From Halorubrum amylolyticum (GTDB lineage Archaea > Halobacteriota > Halobacteria > Halobacteriales > Haloferacaceae), in NCBI RefSeq assembly GCF_004114995.1, contig NZ_SDJP01000029.1:1-34657 (forward strand): a stretch of 34,657 nucleotides of DNA, in the 5' to 3' direction. The notes under the pieces are model-generated. The model made no database searches, had not been told where the DNA came from, and saw only the letters and a list, made by a program, of their open reading frames with translations. Position numbers and translations under genes: made by a program. Shown here piece after piece: positions 24,737 through 31,884 of this stretch (positions are counted from its first letter, which is position 1; each line of letters begins with the position of its first letter).

Positions 24737-25537
24737 ATGCCGGAGATTGATCGAGGGTCACTTCGTCGCACACTCCAGAAGATGGACGAGTACGAGTGTG
24801 AGAATTTAGTCGCCGATCTCTGGGCACAGCGCGGTTGGCAAACGCAGGTAACCAGCAGATCAAGAGATCTCGGAATCGATATTGTTGCTCGAAAATCTTC
24901 GCCTATTTCTCAAAAGCACCTGATTCAAGTGAAACGGTATGAATCTGGTAACAAAATTGGAAGTTCTGATATCCAGCAGTATGGGAGTCTCTATCGACAA
25001 GAGTCTAATGTAGATGCCGTAATCGTCGTGACGACAAGTTCATTCACTGAACCAGCCCGTGCGATCGCACAGGAATTGGAAATAAAACTCATCGACGGAG
25101 CAGACCTCACTGACCAGATTCTTGATACTTGGGGAGAATGGGTCACTGAATATATTCACATCCCTACTAAGTCAGAGGAAGACACTGACTCAGAGACAAA
25201 CACAGATACGGGTTCCCCTGATTCAGATGAATCTAATATAAACACTTACTCAGTATCGGAGTACTCTGAGTCTCAATCTAGCAATTCGAATTCTGCGTCT
25301 GCGTGGCAACAAGGACCAGATTCTACACCTATCTTATCCGTCCCTCAAGAGCATCTTCAGAAGTGGAGACAGCCAAGACAATTCCTTTCTGTTTTCATAT
25401 TTATAATCTCATTTTCCGGAGGTCTGTGGCTCTTTGTATCTGTATTAAATTTGGGAACAATTGCATCGGTACTGTTGGGCCTTGGTGTTGGTATATTAGG
25501 ATTCCATCCGTCTTTAGCTAAGAGAGAAACCGCGTGA
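24737..25537 (+). CDS. Mrr-like restriction endonuclease with membrane tail, 3' end disrupted by ISH8
   Basis: N-terminal Mrr-type PD-(D/E)xK nuclease: MDEYECENLVADLWAQRGWQ, SRDLGIDIVARK (D48), HLIQVKRY (Q64, K66), IQQYGSLYRQESNVDAVIVV and TTSSF, the usual core that cleaves modified or foreign DNA. A long Ser/Asp/Asn-rich linker (about 145-200) follows, then two hydrophobic segments (FLSVFIFIISFSGGLWLFVS; IASVLLGLGVGILGF). The final codons HPSLAKRETA-stop lie inside the ISH8 terminal repeat that starts at 25505. Without the insertion the frame would read GILGF-ILFVFASYKLLELV then YPTKHPES-stop at 26985. The nuclease domain is intact but the second membrane segment is shortened. ATG 24737 is used (the TTG before it is ignored). 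The gene is strikingly AT-rich. Confidence 0.85.
   Translation: MPEIDRGSLRRTLQKMDEYECENLVADLWAQRGWQTQVTSRSRDLGIDIVARKSSPISQKHLIQVKRYESGNKIGSSDIQQYGSLYRQESNVDAVIVVTTSSFTEPARAIAQELEIKLIDGADLTDQILDTWGEWVTEYIHIPTKSEEDTDSETNTDTGSPDSDESNINTYSVSEYSESQSSNSNSASAWQQGPDSTPILSVPQEHLQKWRQPRQFLSVFIFIISFSGGLWLFVSVLNLGTIASVLLGLGVGILGFHPSLAKRETA
25495..25504. repeat. Left target-site duplication of ISH8
   Basis: ATTAGGATTC, identical to 26907-26916, directly abutting the left terminal repeat. Confidence 0.92.
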
Positions 25538-26906
25538 CAGCAGCGACTTATCGAGGCTTCTTTTCGAGAGGAATGAGGAGGCGGCAAGTGTGCACCAAGA
25601 CGCCTCCTCATCAAGAATCATGCGTCGGCTCACTACACTGTTTCCCTCCGAGTTCCTCGAAGAGCACGCCGAGGAACTCGGCGTGGTCGAGCGTAAGGGG
25701 AAGCTTCAGATTCCTGTTCTCGTGTGGGCGCTCGTGTTCGGCTTCGCCGCAGGCGAGAGCCGAACACTCGCCGGGTTCAGACGCTGCTACAACTCGACAG
25801 CTGATGAAACGATCTCTCCCGGTGGCTTCTATCACCGGTTGACACCAACGCTGGCGGAGTACCTCCGCGACCTCGTCGAGCACGGCCTCGACGAGGTCGC
25901 TGTTCCTGACACCGTTGACGCTGATATCGACCGATTCAGGGACGTGATGATCGCCGATGGAACGGTATTGCGGTTACACGAGTTCCTTTCTGATGAGTTC
26001 CAAGGCCGTCACGAGGAGCAGGCTGGAGCGAAGCTCCACCTGCTCCACAACGCCACCGATGAGACGATTGAACGGATCGACGTAACGGACGAGAAAACGC
26101 ACGACAGCACGCTGTTCAAGACGGGATCGTGGCTGCAAGAACGGCTCGTTCTGTTCGATCGAGCGTACTTCAAGTACCGCCGCTTCGCGTTGATCGATGA
26201 GAACGACGGCTACTTCGTGAGTCGGCTGAAAGAGAACGCGAATCCGCTGATAACGGAGGAATTGCGGGAATGGCGCGGCCGCGCCATTCCCTTGGAGGGC
26301 AAGCAGATCCACGATGTGGTCGATGATCTCTCGCGGAAGTACATCGACGTAGAGGTCGAGGCGGAGTTCAAGCGGGGCCAGTACGAGGGGACGCGGTCGC
26401 TGGATACGAAGCGATTCCGCGTCGTCGGCGTCCGCGACGAGGACGCCGACGACTACCACCTCTACATCACGAATCTGCCGAGAGAGGAGTTTTCCCGGCG
26501 GATTTAGCAACGCTGTATCGGTGTCGGTGGGAGGTAGAAACGCTGTTTCGTGAACTGAAGACGCAGTACGAGTTGGACGAGTTCGACACAAGCGACCCAG
26601 ATGTAGTGAAAATTCTGCTGTATGCGGCGTTGCTGTCACTGCTGGTGAGTCGTGAGCTGTTGGATCTGGTCACCGAGCAGGCCGATGACGAGATCGTGTT
26701 TCCACCGGAACGCTGGGCGGCGACCTTCCGGTCGCACGCCCAGCTCATCCTCCATGAACTCGGTGAGTATCTCGGTTACTCGCCACCGCCGTTGCTGGAG
26801 CGGCTGATCGAGGACGCCCAGAAGATTCACCAGCAACGACCGATCTTACAGGAGACGCTCGCTACCGCTACACAACCGAGGTGTGAGTCTTAGCTAAAGA
26901 CGAATG
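25505..26906 (+). mobile_element. ISH8-family insertion sequence (IS4 family), 1402 bp
   Basis: Terminal inverted repeats CATCCGTCTTTAGCTAAGA (25505-25523) and its near-complement ending at 26906 (CATTCGTCTTTAGCTAAGA when reversed), one mismatch in 19. A 10-bp direct duplication ATTAGGATTC flanks it. The length of 1402 bp equals what I remember for ISH8. One transposase gene fills the element. It sits inside the 3' end of the Mrr-like gene. Confidence 0.95.
25620..26893 (+). pseudogene. ISH8 transposase with single-base frameshift
   Basis: IS4-type DDE transposase. The N-terminal frame runs MRRLTTLFPSEFLEEHAEEL to ITNLPREEFSRRI-stop (26507). The remainder continues in another frame from LATLYRCRWEVETLFRELKT to the end at 26893. 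Catalytic elements are DVMIADGTVLRLHEF (Asp), RLVLFDRAYFKYR (Asp) and RWEVETLFRELK (Glu, with the Y-REK-like box). The break is at CCC 26494-26496: adding one C restores REEFSPADLATLY, the expected sequence. It is either a recent inactivating deletion or a homopolymer sequencing error. If real, this copy needs a transposase from elsewhere. Confidence 0.9.
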
Positions 26907-26916
26907 ATTAGGATTC
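26907..26916. repeat. Right target-site duplication of ISH8
   Basis: ATTAGGATTC, second copy of the 10-bp duplication at 25495-25504. Confidence 0.92.
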
Positions 26917-26985
26917 ATCCTATTTGTGTTTGCCAGTTACAAATTACTTGAACTGGTTTATCCTACAAAGCACCCAGAAAGTTAG
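26917..26985 (+). pseudogene. Severed 3' end of the Mrr-like gene
   Basis: Continuing the Mrr frame across the target duplication gives ILFVFASYKLLELVYPTKHP, ES and TAG at 26983-26985. The first ten residues complete the second transmembrane helix. The rest of the gap to 27046 has no feature I can see. Confidence 0.75.
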
Positions 26986-27046
26986 GGTCGGAGAGTATAC
27001 AACTGATACACAATCTACAGAACCGAGAAGGCTCTGAATCGTGCGG

Positions 27047-27637
27047 TTAGAGCTCGGTCGGCGGCAGAAGCTCACAGAGAACAGCTGCTTGTTCAAGAAG
27101 TGCGTCGAAGAGCCGTTCAGTCGGTCGATATAGCGCGTGGTGTTCATCAACAGAGTATGGGGTTTTCTCATCATCTGTGTGTGAGAGAAATTCGCACTCG
27201 AGAAGAGGAGCAAGGGTAGTATCCAGCGCAGTTCCGGAACAGCCGGATTCGGCTTCAAGAGTGTGTCGAGGGAACTCAGAAAGGAACCGCGTACAGCAAC
27301 TCAGGACGTGAGCACGTCGATCAGCGAATAGTTCGTTGAGCGCAGTACGATGGGTGCGTGTCCAATACTCATCGAGTTTGACGTATGTGCGAACGATAGG
27401 GGAAAGCTCGTTCAAGGAACCATTAGCATGGACGATGCCAAGATCGTTGAGCGCATGTTGGTCTTTGGTGTCCAGAGACTCGCCGAGAGGATGGAGAACA
27501 GTTTGAAGCGCATCGTGGTACCGTGAAGTGAGGAATTCACCGGCAACAACGTGGGCGTTCACGATATTTCGAGTTGGGTGCATTGACTCGTGGTGATCGG
27601 GATCTCGGTGGTCGACGTGGGTTTGTGGGTAGCTCAT
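27047..27637 (-). CDS. Hypothetical haloarchaeal protein, 196 aa
   Basis: I do not recognise this His- and Leu-rich helical protein. It begins MSYPQTHVDHRDPDHHESMH (a His/Asp-rich lead) followed by PTRNIVNAHVVAGEFLTSRY, HALNDLGIVHANGSLNELSP, TALNELFADRRAHVLSCCTR, TLAPLLECEFLSHTDDEKTP and YSVDEHHALYRPTERLFDAL. The third and fourth segments could form a winged helix of a transcriptional regulator. A later ATG (MHPTRN) 54 nt downstream is an alternative start. No membrane segment. It converges with the ISH8-split gene and is divergent from the RadA-like operon, with inverted-repeat copy 4 in the shared 272-nt gap. Confidence 0.6.
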   Translation of the reverse strand: MSYPQTHVDHRDPDHHESMHPTRNIVNAHVVAGEFLTSRYHDALQTVLHPLGESLDTKDQHALNDLGIVHANGSLNELSPIVRTYVKLDEYWTRTHRTALNELFADRRAHVLSCCTRFLSEFPRHTLEAESGCSGTALDTTLAPLLECEFLSHTDDEKTPYSVDEHHALYRPTERLFDALLEQAAVLCELLPPTEL

Positions 27638-27711
27638 AGAGCACCTCTTCCAACGTGGCGTTGAGCATTAACATACCGAGCAGTCAGGCTCGAGACTGTA
27701 GCTGTGAAGGA

Positions 27712-27753
27712 TTAACCAACACACCGCCGTCAATACGGCCGGATGTTGGTTAA
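27712..27753. repeat. TTAACCAAC/GTTGGTTAA inverted repeat, copy 4
   Basis: Arms at 27712-27720 and 27745-27753, spacer 24 nt, 10-bp arms when A...T is included. It lies between the divergent hypothetical gene (75 nt from its ATG) and the RadA-like operon (157 nt from its ATG). The spacer contains ACGGCCG, shared with copy 5. Confidence 0.92.
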
Positions 27754-27909
27754 CACGGAGAACGCTGGATTCGGGAACTATTCTCGGAAACGGGATCCAA
27801 ATAGAGACTACTCGGGACTGTACCGGGATTGGAGGGGATCAAGTCGAGTTCCCTGAAACGCGGAAGCGACACGCCGCGGCTTATCGGGAAAGTAGACCTC
27901 TGGTGGAGT

Positions 27910-28848
27910 ATGGGAGAACATTCAACGTCGAACCGATTGGCGGTGGATCAGCCGACACGGGGAGCTGACCGTAATCGGTCCCTCGCTGACCAGGCCGATC
28001 CGGCTACGGACGAGATGCTGCTGCCGTCACTCGACGACGGCATTACGTTGCTCGACGTAGACGGCGGCCGTGGCGTCCCAATCCTCCAGTCGCTCGTGCT
28101 TGACCATCTCCTGTTACACGATGGGCCCGCCTTCTGGGTTGATGCGAACGGCCACGCGACGACGACGACGCTGGCTCAGATCACACCGAGCCAGCGGTTG
28201 CTCGACCGGATCCACGTCGCCCGCGGATTCACCGCGTACCAGCACTACGGCGCTGTCGACGATCTCCCGACAGCAGTAAACCAGGCCATCCAGAAATCGA
28301 CCGCTGTCACCAGCACATCCGATCGACAGTCAATGGGTCAAGACGATGACTCGTCTCCACACACCCCGTCGCTCATCGTCGCGCCGGCCGTCGACGCCCA
28401 GTACCGCAGCGACGAGACGCTCAGCGAGCAGCACGCAGAAACACTACAAGCGAGAACTCTCGCTCGGCTAGCGACGTACGCCGACAGCTACGACGTCCCG
28501 GTACTCGTGACTCGGAGTACGATCGATGAGTTCACAGCATCGGTCGCGACGGCCGCCAAGCACCATCTCGAGTGTGAGCAAACCCGGATGGGGCCGCGAC
28601 TCGTCGGTGACGAGTTCGAGACACTCGTCTATCCCGTCGACGACGGTTCGTACTACCAGACCACGTTCGCCTACTGGCGACAGCTACTCGCTGCGCGGGC
28701 GACGCAGGTTGGCCTGGAACCGGCGACACCCTCGTCGTCGACGTCGACTCCGGCAGGTGTCGGAACAGGCGTGACTGCTGACGGCGAGACGACGTCGCTC
28801 ACCACGAGTCCGCTCCTCGATGCGTGGACGGCACCTGGGGGGCGCTAA
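27910..28848 (+). CDS. RadA/RecA-like protein lacking a P-loop
   Basis: A 312-residue protein with a RecA-fold outline but a lost nucleotide site. LPSLDDGITLLDVDGGRGVP (about 38-57) stands where Walker A would be, without the Lys-Thr/Ser. PSLIVAPAVDAQY (153-165) stands at Walker B. The next stretch, ETLSEQHAETLQARTLARLA, TYADSYDVPVLVTRSTIDEF and ARMG-like TRMGPRLVGDEFETLVYPVD, follows the RadA pattern of a helix, a strand ending 'VLVTN' and the L2-like loop. ATG 27910 is chosen; the frame extends to a TTG at 27829 with poor composition. It begins a three-gene operon with a small protein and an exonuclease, upstream of PolB. By position and decay it resembles bacterial ImuA; that is inference. 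Confidence 0.6.
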   Translation: MGEHSTSNRLAVDQPTRGADRNRSLADQADPATDEMLLPSLDDGITLLDVDGGRGVPILQSLVLDHLLLHDGPAFWVDANGHATTTTLAQITPSQRLLDRIHVARGFTAYQHYGAVDDLPTAVNQAIQKSTAVTSTSDRQSMGQDDDSSPHTPSLIVAPAVDAQYRSDETLSEQHAETLQARTLARLATYADSYDVPVLVTRSTIDEFTASVATAAKHHLECEQTRMGPRLVGDEFETLVYPVDDGSYYQTTFAYWRQLLAARATQVGLEPATPSSSTSTPAGVGTGVTADGETTSLTTSPLLDAWTAPGGR

Positions 28849-28850
28849 CA

Positions 28851-29168
28851 ATGGGACGCACGAACCCGACATATCGGGATGCGCTGCGGGCTATCGAAGA
28901 CCGCTGGGCGGAGTTCCGACGGGCGCTCCGTCGTCGCGACCAACCACGCTTCGACCGACTGTTCGAGTACGCCCGCGAGCACGCCGACGCGAGCGGGCTG
29001 TTGAACCACCAGAATCCGCTGGTGCCGGCGCTGTTCAGCATCGATCTCGAACAGGAGGCCACATTAGAAGACCACGAGGAACGCCTCGAAGTGCTCGAAC
29101 ACCGGCTCAACGAACAGAGCACCGATGCGCAAGTATCCGATGAAGAAACCAGCGAGCCACCCCAATGA
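28851..29168 (+). CDS. Small helical protein of the PolB cassette, 105 aa
   Basis: Begins MGRTNPTYRDALRAIEDRWA then EFRRALRRRDQPRFDRLFEY and AREHADASGLLNHQNPLVPA, followed by a coiled-coil tail LEDHEERLEVLEHRLNEQ and an acidic end. The Arg-rich N-terminal helices could contact DNA and the coiled coil a partner. It starts two nucleotides after the RadA-like stop and its TGA overlaps the next ATG (ATGA), so the three proteins are translationally coupled and likely interact. I recall homologues next to haloarchaeal family B polymerase genes but no assigned function. Confidence 0.7.
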   Translation: MGRTNPTYRDALRAIEDRWAEFRRALRRRDQPRFDRLFEYAREHADASGLLNHQNPLVPALFSIDLEQEATLEDHEERLEVLEHRLNEQSTDAQVSDEETSEPPQ

Positions 29169-29821
29169 GTACACTCGCGACGATCGCATTCGACATCGAG
29201 ACGACGGGGTTTTCGACGACTGACCAACTGACCGTCGTCGGCTTCGATGCTGAGATCGGCTCGCGAGTGTTCCTCAATACGGACGGGGGTGCGTGTGCCT
29301 CAGATATCGAACAGCACGTGAACGAGCACCTCACCACGCCAGTGACGCTCTCTGTTCACGACGATGAGGACGCGCTGTTGGACGCCGTCAAGACGTTCGT
29401 CGACGCCACGATCGCACAGCGAGACGTCAAGCTCGTAGCCTATAACGGCGAAACCTGGAAAGGCGGATTTGATCTGCCATTTCTTCGAACGCGGCTCAGT
29501 CATCACGGACGCGAGTGGCCGTTCGCTGAGTTGCCGTACATCGACGTGATGGAGGTCTTCTCCTCACGATTCAATACGAGTGAGAACAGCCTCACAGGAG
29601 TGTATGACGAGCTCGTGGCTTCCGGCCACGGTACAGTCGATCCATTTGAAGAAAGTAGCGAGGCCGTCGACGCGTGGCAGACTGGTGATTTCGAAGCGGT
29701 TGTACTCCACAACATCGCCGATATTCGGCGTACGCGAGCGCTAATGGACGTTGCGGAACGGTACTGCTCGAAATCAGACTTTTCGATGAAATCGCTTGAC
29801 CCAGTGATTAGTGAAGGGTGA
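29165..29821 (+). CDS. Stand-alone DEDD-type 3'-5' exonuclease
   Basis: A 218-residue RNase H-fold exonuclease. Motif I is IAFDIETTGF (D10, E12), motif II is VAYNGETWKGGFDLPFLRTR (N94, D103), and motif III is VVLHNIADIRRTRAL (D186, with His182 where DnaQ- or PolB-type enzymes carry His or Tyr). These are the four metal-binding acids of a proofreading nuclease, close to the RNase_H_2/YprB and PolB exonuclease groups. It is the last gene of the RadA-like operon (4-nt overlap). Because the PolB encoded downstream has lost the same residues, this protein is a good candidate to supply proofreading in trans. The product is soluble. Confidence 0.8.
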   Translation: MSTLATIAFDIETTGFSTTDQLTVVGFDAEIGSRVFLNTDGGACASDIEQHVNEHLTTPVTLSVHDDEDALLDAVKTFVDATIAQRDVKLVAYNGETWKGGFDLPFLRTRLSHHGREWPFAELPYIDVMEVFSSRFNTSENSLTGVYDELVASGHGTVDPFEESSEAVDAWQTGDFEAVVLHNIADIRRTRALMDVAERYCSKSDFSMKSLDPVISEG

Positions 29822-29854
29822 ATGTACAAAAACTGTCGAGGGCCTCGTGGCGAT

Positions 29855-30310
29855 TTACTTACTATATTTGTCTTCAAGAGCGGCTTCTTGCCGAGCCAGT
29901 ATTTTGACACCCTCGCGGATCCCTTCGGTCAACACGATCCGTCCTAGCTCTGTCAGTTCGTAGTACGAATAGGTCTCTTCAGTCCCCGTATTCGGATCGC
30001 GTCGGTTCTTGATGAGTGCGACATCCTTGAGCGTCCGGAGCGGATAGTGGAGCGCATTATCTTCCTCACCAAGTACCATTGACAGTTCGCTGGTGCTGAG
30101 TTGATTATTCTCCGCAAGCGCTTCAAGGATCAGATATTGCTTGGGCTTAGACGCCACTTCGTACATCTTCAAGTAATCGTCAAGATCGAACAGGCTGTCT
30201 TCAGGGAGTTCAGCGTCAAGGTCGAACCCGTTATCGCCCTCGTTAGAGTCGTCACGCCGTCGGAGCGAACCGCCGTCAGGAATTGACGTTCGGTCGGGCG
30301 AGTTAGTCAT
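29855..30310 (-). CDS. Winged-helix transcriptional regulator, 151 aa
   Basis: ATG 30310 is selected by the TATA-like element at 30336-30348. The first 55 residues are disordered and acidic (GDNGFDLDAELPEDSLFDLD). The domain then reads YLKMYEVASKPKQYLILEAL, AENNQLSTSELSMVLGEEDN, ALHYPLRTLKDVALIKNRRD and EETYSYYELTELGRIVLTEG, an ArsR/HTH_20-like winged helix with a wing of YSYYELT. It ends EGVKILARQEAALEDKYSK. It converges with the exonuclease gene (33-nt gap). It may control the polymerase cassette or the neighbouring toxin-like pair; the sequence does not decide which. Confidence 0.8.
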   Translation of the reverse strand: MTNSPDRTSIPDGGSLRRRDDSNEGDNGFDLDAELPEDSLFDLDDYLKMYEVASKPKQYLILEALAENNQLSTSELSMVLGEEDNALHYPLRTLKDVALIKNRRDPNTGTEETYSYYELTELGRIVLTEGIREGVKILARQEAALEDKYSK

Positions 30311-30335
30311 ATAAGTCAGTTGGTCCCCTACCATC

Positions 30336-30348
30336 TTAAAATATTTTA
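30336..30348 (-). promoter_or_regulatory. TATA box of the winged-helix gene
   Basis: The minus strand reads AAATATTTTAAG, 26-38 nt before ATG 30310, the spacing of a leaderless or short-leader haloarchaeal transcript. Confidence 0.5.
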
Positions 30349-30477
30349 CTATGGTTGCGGCGAGACCATCCAACTATTTGATCCATCGAGGTGGGTAACT
30401 CACAATGGAAGAGCAGTTGATTGTGCTCTGAAAACACGGATCCTGTACCGGTAGAAGAACCCGTGCCGACAAGGCTT

Positions 30478-30960
30478 CTATGGCGGATTTTCTGCGTCGT
30501 TGATCCCATCGAATGTTCCATTCGTATAGGCGTATCGCCACCGTTGGAGAATCGCTCGCGTCACAAGGCTTGTTTCAGACACAGCAATACAGGATGGGTC
30601 AACGGGACGGCTCGGAGCATCGGGGGGTGAATGGAAGTGTCGTCGCAGCGCGTCGGGTTTCGGATGACAGTCGAACCGAAAATTTTGATCTCGGTCATCC
30701 GTGTAGTGTGCGGCGTAGTTCCCGGTGAGACTCCACCGGACATCTATCCGCGCTGTTGACGCCGCTCCGACGCCGTCGGATAGTTCAACGGAAAGTGTCT
30801 GTGGATTCAGGGGGTCGTCTAATGACGCCGCTTGGACCAGCGGCTCTAGTTCCACGAACAGGTCCCGTATTTCCCGTAGTGCCCCGGCGTCGATGGGACC
30901 AAACACCTCAGACTGCTCGTCTGGCTGAATATGGTGGGCGGGGTCTCCGTCGTCGGTCAT
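30478..30960 (-). CDS. TumE-like putative toxin partner, 160 aa
   Basis: The N-terminal half is helical (FGPIDAGALREIRDLFVELE). The C-terminal half has RIDVRWSLTGNYAAHYTDDR, DQNFRFDCHPKPDALRRHFH, SPPDAPSRPVDPSCIAVSET and TRAILQRWRYAYTNGTFDGI. A core of 'Y-x-x-H-Y-x-D...FRFDxHPxPxxxxxHxH' then a terminal helix resembles the RWDNxPHH...HxH pattern of TumE/DUF6516 toxins. Its ATG overlaps the stop of the DUF7342-like regulator (ATGA), the normal antitoxin-first arrangement. The match is by pattern only, so the toxin label is tentative; a general partner of the regulator is the alternative. Confidence 0.55.
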   Translation of the reverse strand: MTDDGDPAHHIQPDEQSEVFGPIDAGALREIRDLFVELEPLVQAASLDDPLNPQTLSVELSDGVGAASTARIDVRWSLTGNYAAHYTDDRDQNFRFDCHPKPDALRRHFHSPPDAPSRPVDPSCIAVSETSLVTRAILQRWRYAYTNGTFDGINDAENPP

Positions 30961-31568
30961 ACGACGATGGATGTATCGCCGTTACCATCGTCATCCGTGT
31001 CCGTGCCAGTGAGGTGACCAGTTTGGCTCACCTCACCGATCGCGAGTGTTGCCTGTGCGAGCGCGAGGTTACGTCGCGTCGTTTGCCATTCTGTGAGAAG
31101 TGCACCATGCTCGCTGTCGGCGTCGCCGATATCCAATTCTCGGGCGAATTTTTCAGGTGAATCAACACCGTATTCCTCGCGCCACGCCTGTATCTGCGCC
31201 TTCATATCAGCGATGCCGGACGCGATCTCTTCGGGCGTCCGTTCCGCGAGGAGCGACTGGGCGTGTTCGGTGACGATAGCCGTTTCCGACCGTCGGTAGT
31301 GCGTCGTCTGACCGTTCTGAGACGTCGTTACCTCACCAGCGCTCTCGAGCGTTCGCAGGTGTTTTCGCGCCGTGGTCGGTGAGACGCGGGCGCGCTCGGC
31401 GATCTGTGCTGCAGACAGCGGATCGTACACACGAGAGATGACTTCGTACACTCGTTCAAAGGGCGTCGTCTCCTCGATCCATTCCTCCTCGACGACATCG
31501 TTCACGTCACGGTGTTCGGTGCCGCCATCCGGGCTCACTCGGTGGGGTGGGGACGGCTCTTCGGACAT
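30957..31568 (-). CDS. DUF7342-like winged-helix regulator, putative antitoxin
   Basis: A 203-residue DNA-binding protein from ATG 31568, fixed by a TATA box at 31591-31600. HTH: PFERVYEVISRVYDPLSAAQ, IAERARVSPTTARKHLRTLE, SAGEVTTSQNGQTTHYRRSE. A helical dimerisation part follows (AQSLLAERTPEEIASGIADM, KAQIQAWREEYGVDSPEKFA, and a final helix rich in Ala/Leu). I remember this layout as DUF7342. It is co-transcribed with the TumE-like gene and divergent from polB. Inverted-repeat copy 5 lies in the shared intergenic region, so the protein could also affect polB. Confidence 0.75.
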   Translation of the reverse strand: MSEEPSPPHRVSPDGGTEHRDVNDVVEEEWIEETTPFERVYEVISRVYDPLSAAQIAERARVSPTTARKHLRTLESAGEVTTSQNGQTTHYRRSETAIVTEHAQSLLAERTPEEIASGIADMKAQIQAWREEYGVDSPEKFARELDIGDADSEHGALLTEWQTTRRNLALAQATLAIGEVSQTGHLTGTDTDDDGNGDTSIVV

Positions 31569-31590
31569 TATGTGCCAACCAACGGGAGAG

Positions 31591-31600
31591 CGGTATAATA
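31591..31600 (-). promoter_or_regulatory. TATA box of the DUF7342-like gene
   Basis: TATTATACCG on the minus strand, 23-32 nt before ATG 31568. The 316-nt divergent gap (31569-31884) otherwise contains inverted-repeat copy 5 and the polB TATA at 31855-31859. Confidence 0.5.
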
Positions 31601-31660
31601 ATCTGTGGGGCAGTATATTGTTCACCGAATTCAAGATATGGAGGACTGTCCATAGCAGTC

Positions 31661-31701
31661 TTAACCAACACCATCTGTGAAACGGCCGTTCTGTTGGTTA
31701 A
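31661..31701. repeat. TTAACCAAC/GTTGGTTAA inverted repeat, copy 5
   Basis: Arms at 31661-31669 and 31693-31701, spacer 23 nt, 10-bp arms when A...T is included. It is central in the divergent region between the DUF7342-like gene and polB. Confidence 0.92.
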
Positions 31702-31884
31702 CGCGCTACCGGGGGTTCAGCTAACAAACTCGGAAACGATTCTGGAAGTGGGGTTAACAGAGCGAATCCGCGAGAGTCCGCTGTTTCTGTCTAGGCGATC
31801 TCCATTCCCTGAAATCCGGAACAGACACACCGGCGATTATGCGAGATTTCGGTGTATAGAATGGTAGGTGGGTGACTTACGCAA

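Noticed and set aside
23601..24863. Longer start for the SRAP gene (to 24863)
   Set aside because: SRAP activity requires Cys at position 2, given only by ATG 24590; the upstream part overlaps the Mrr gene on the other strand.
24926..24941. CAAGTGAA match as an extra origin box
   Set aside because: It encodes LIQVKR in the Mrr catalytic motif and lacks the ACACACCAC half.
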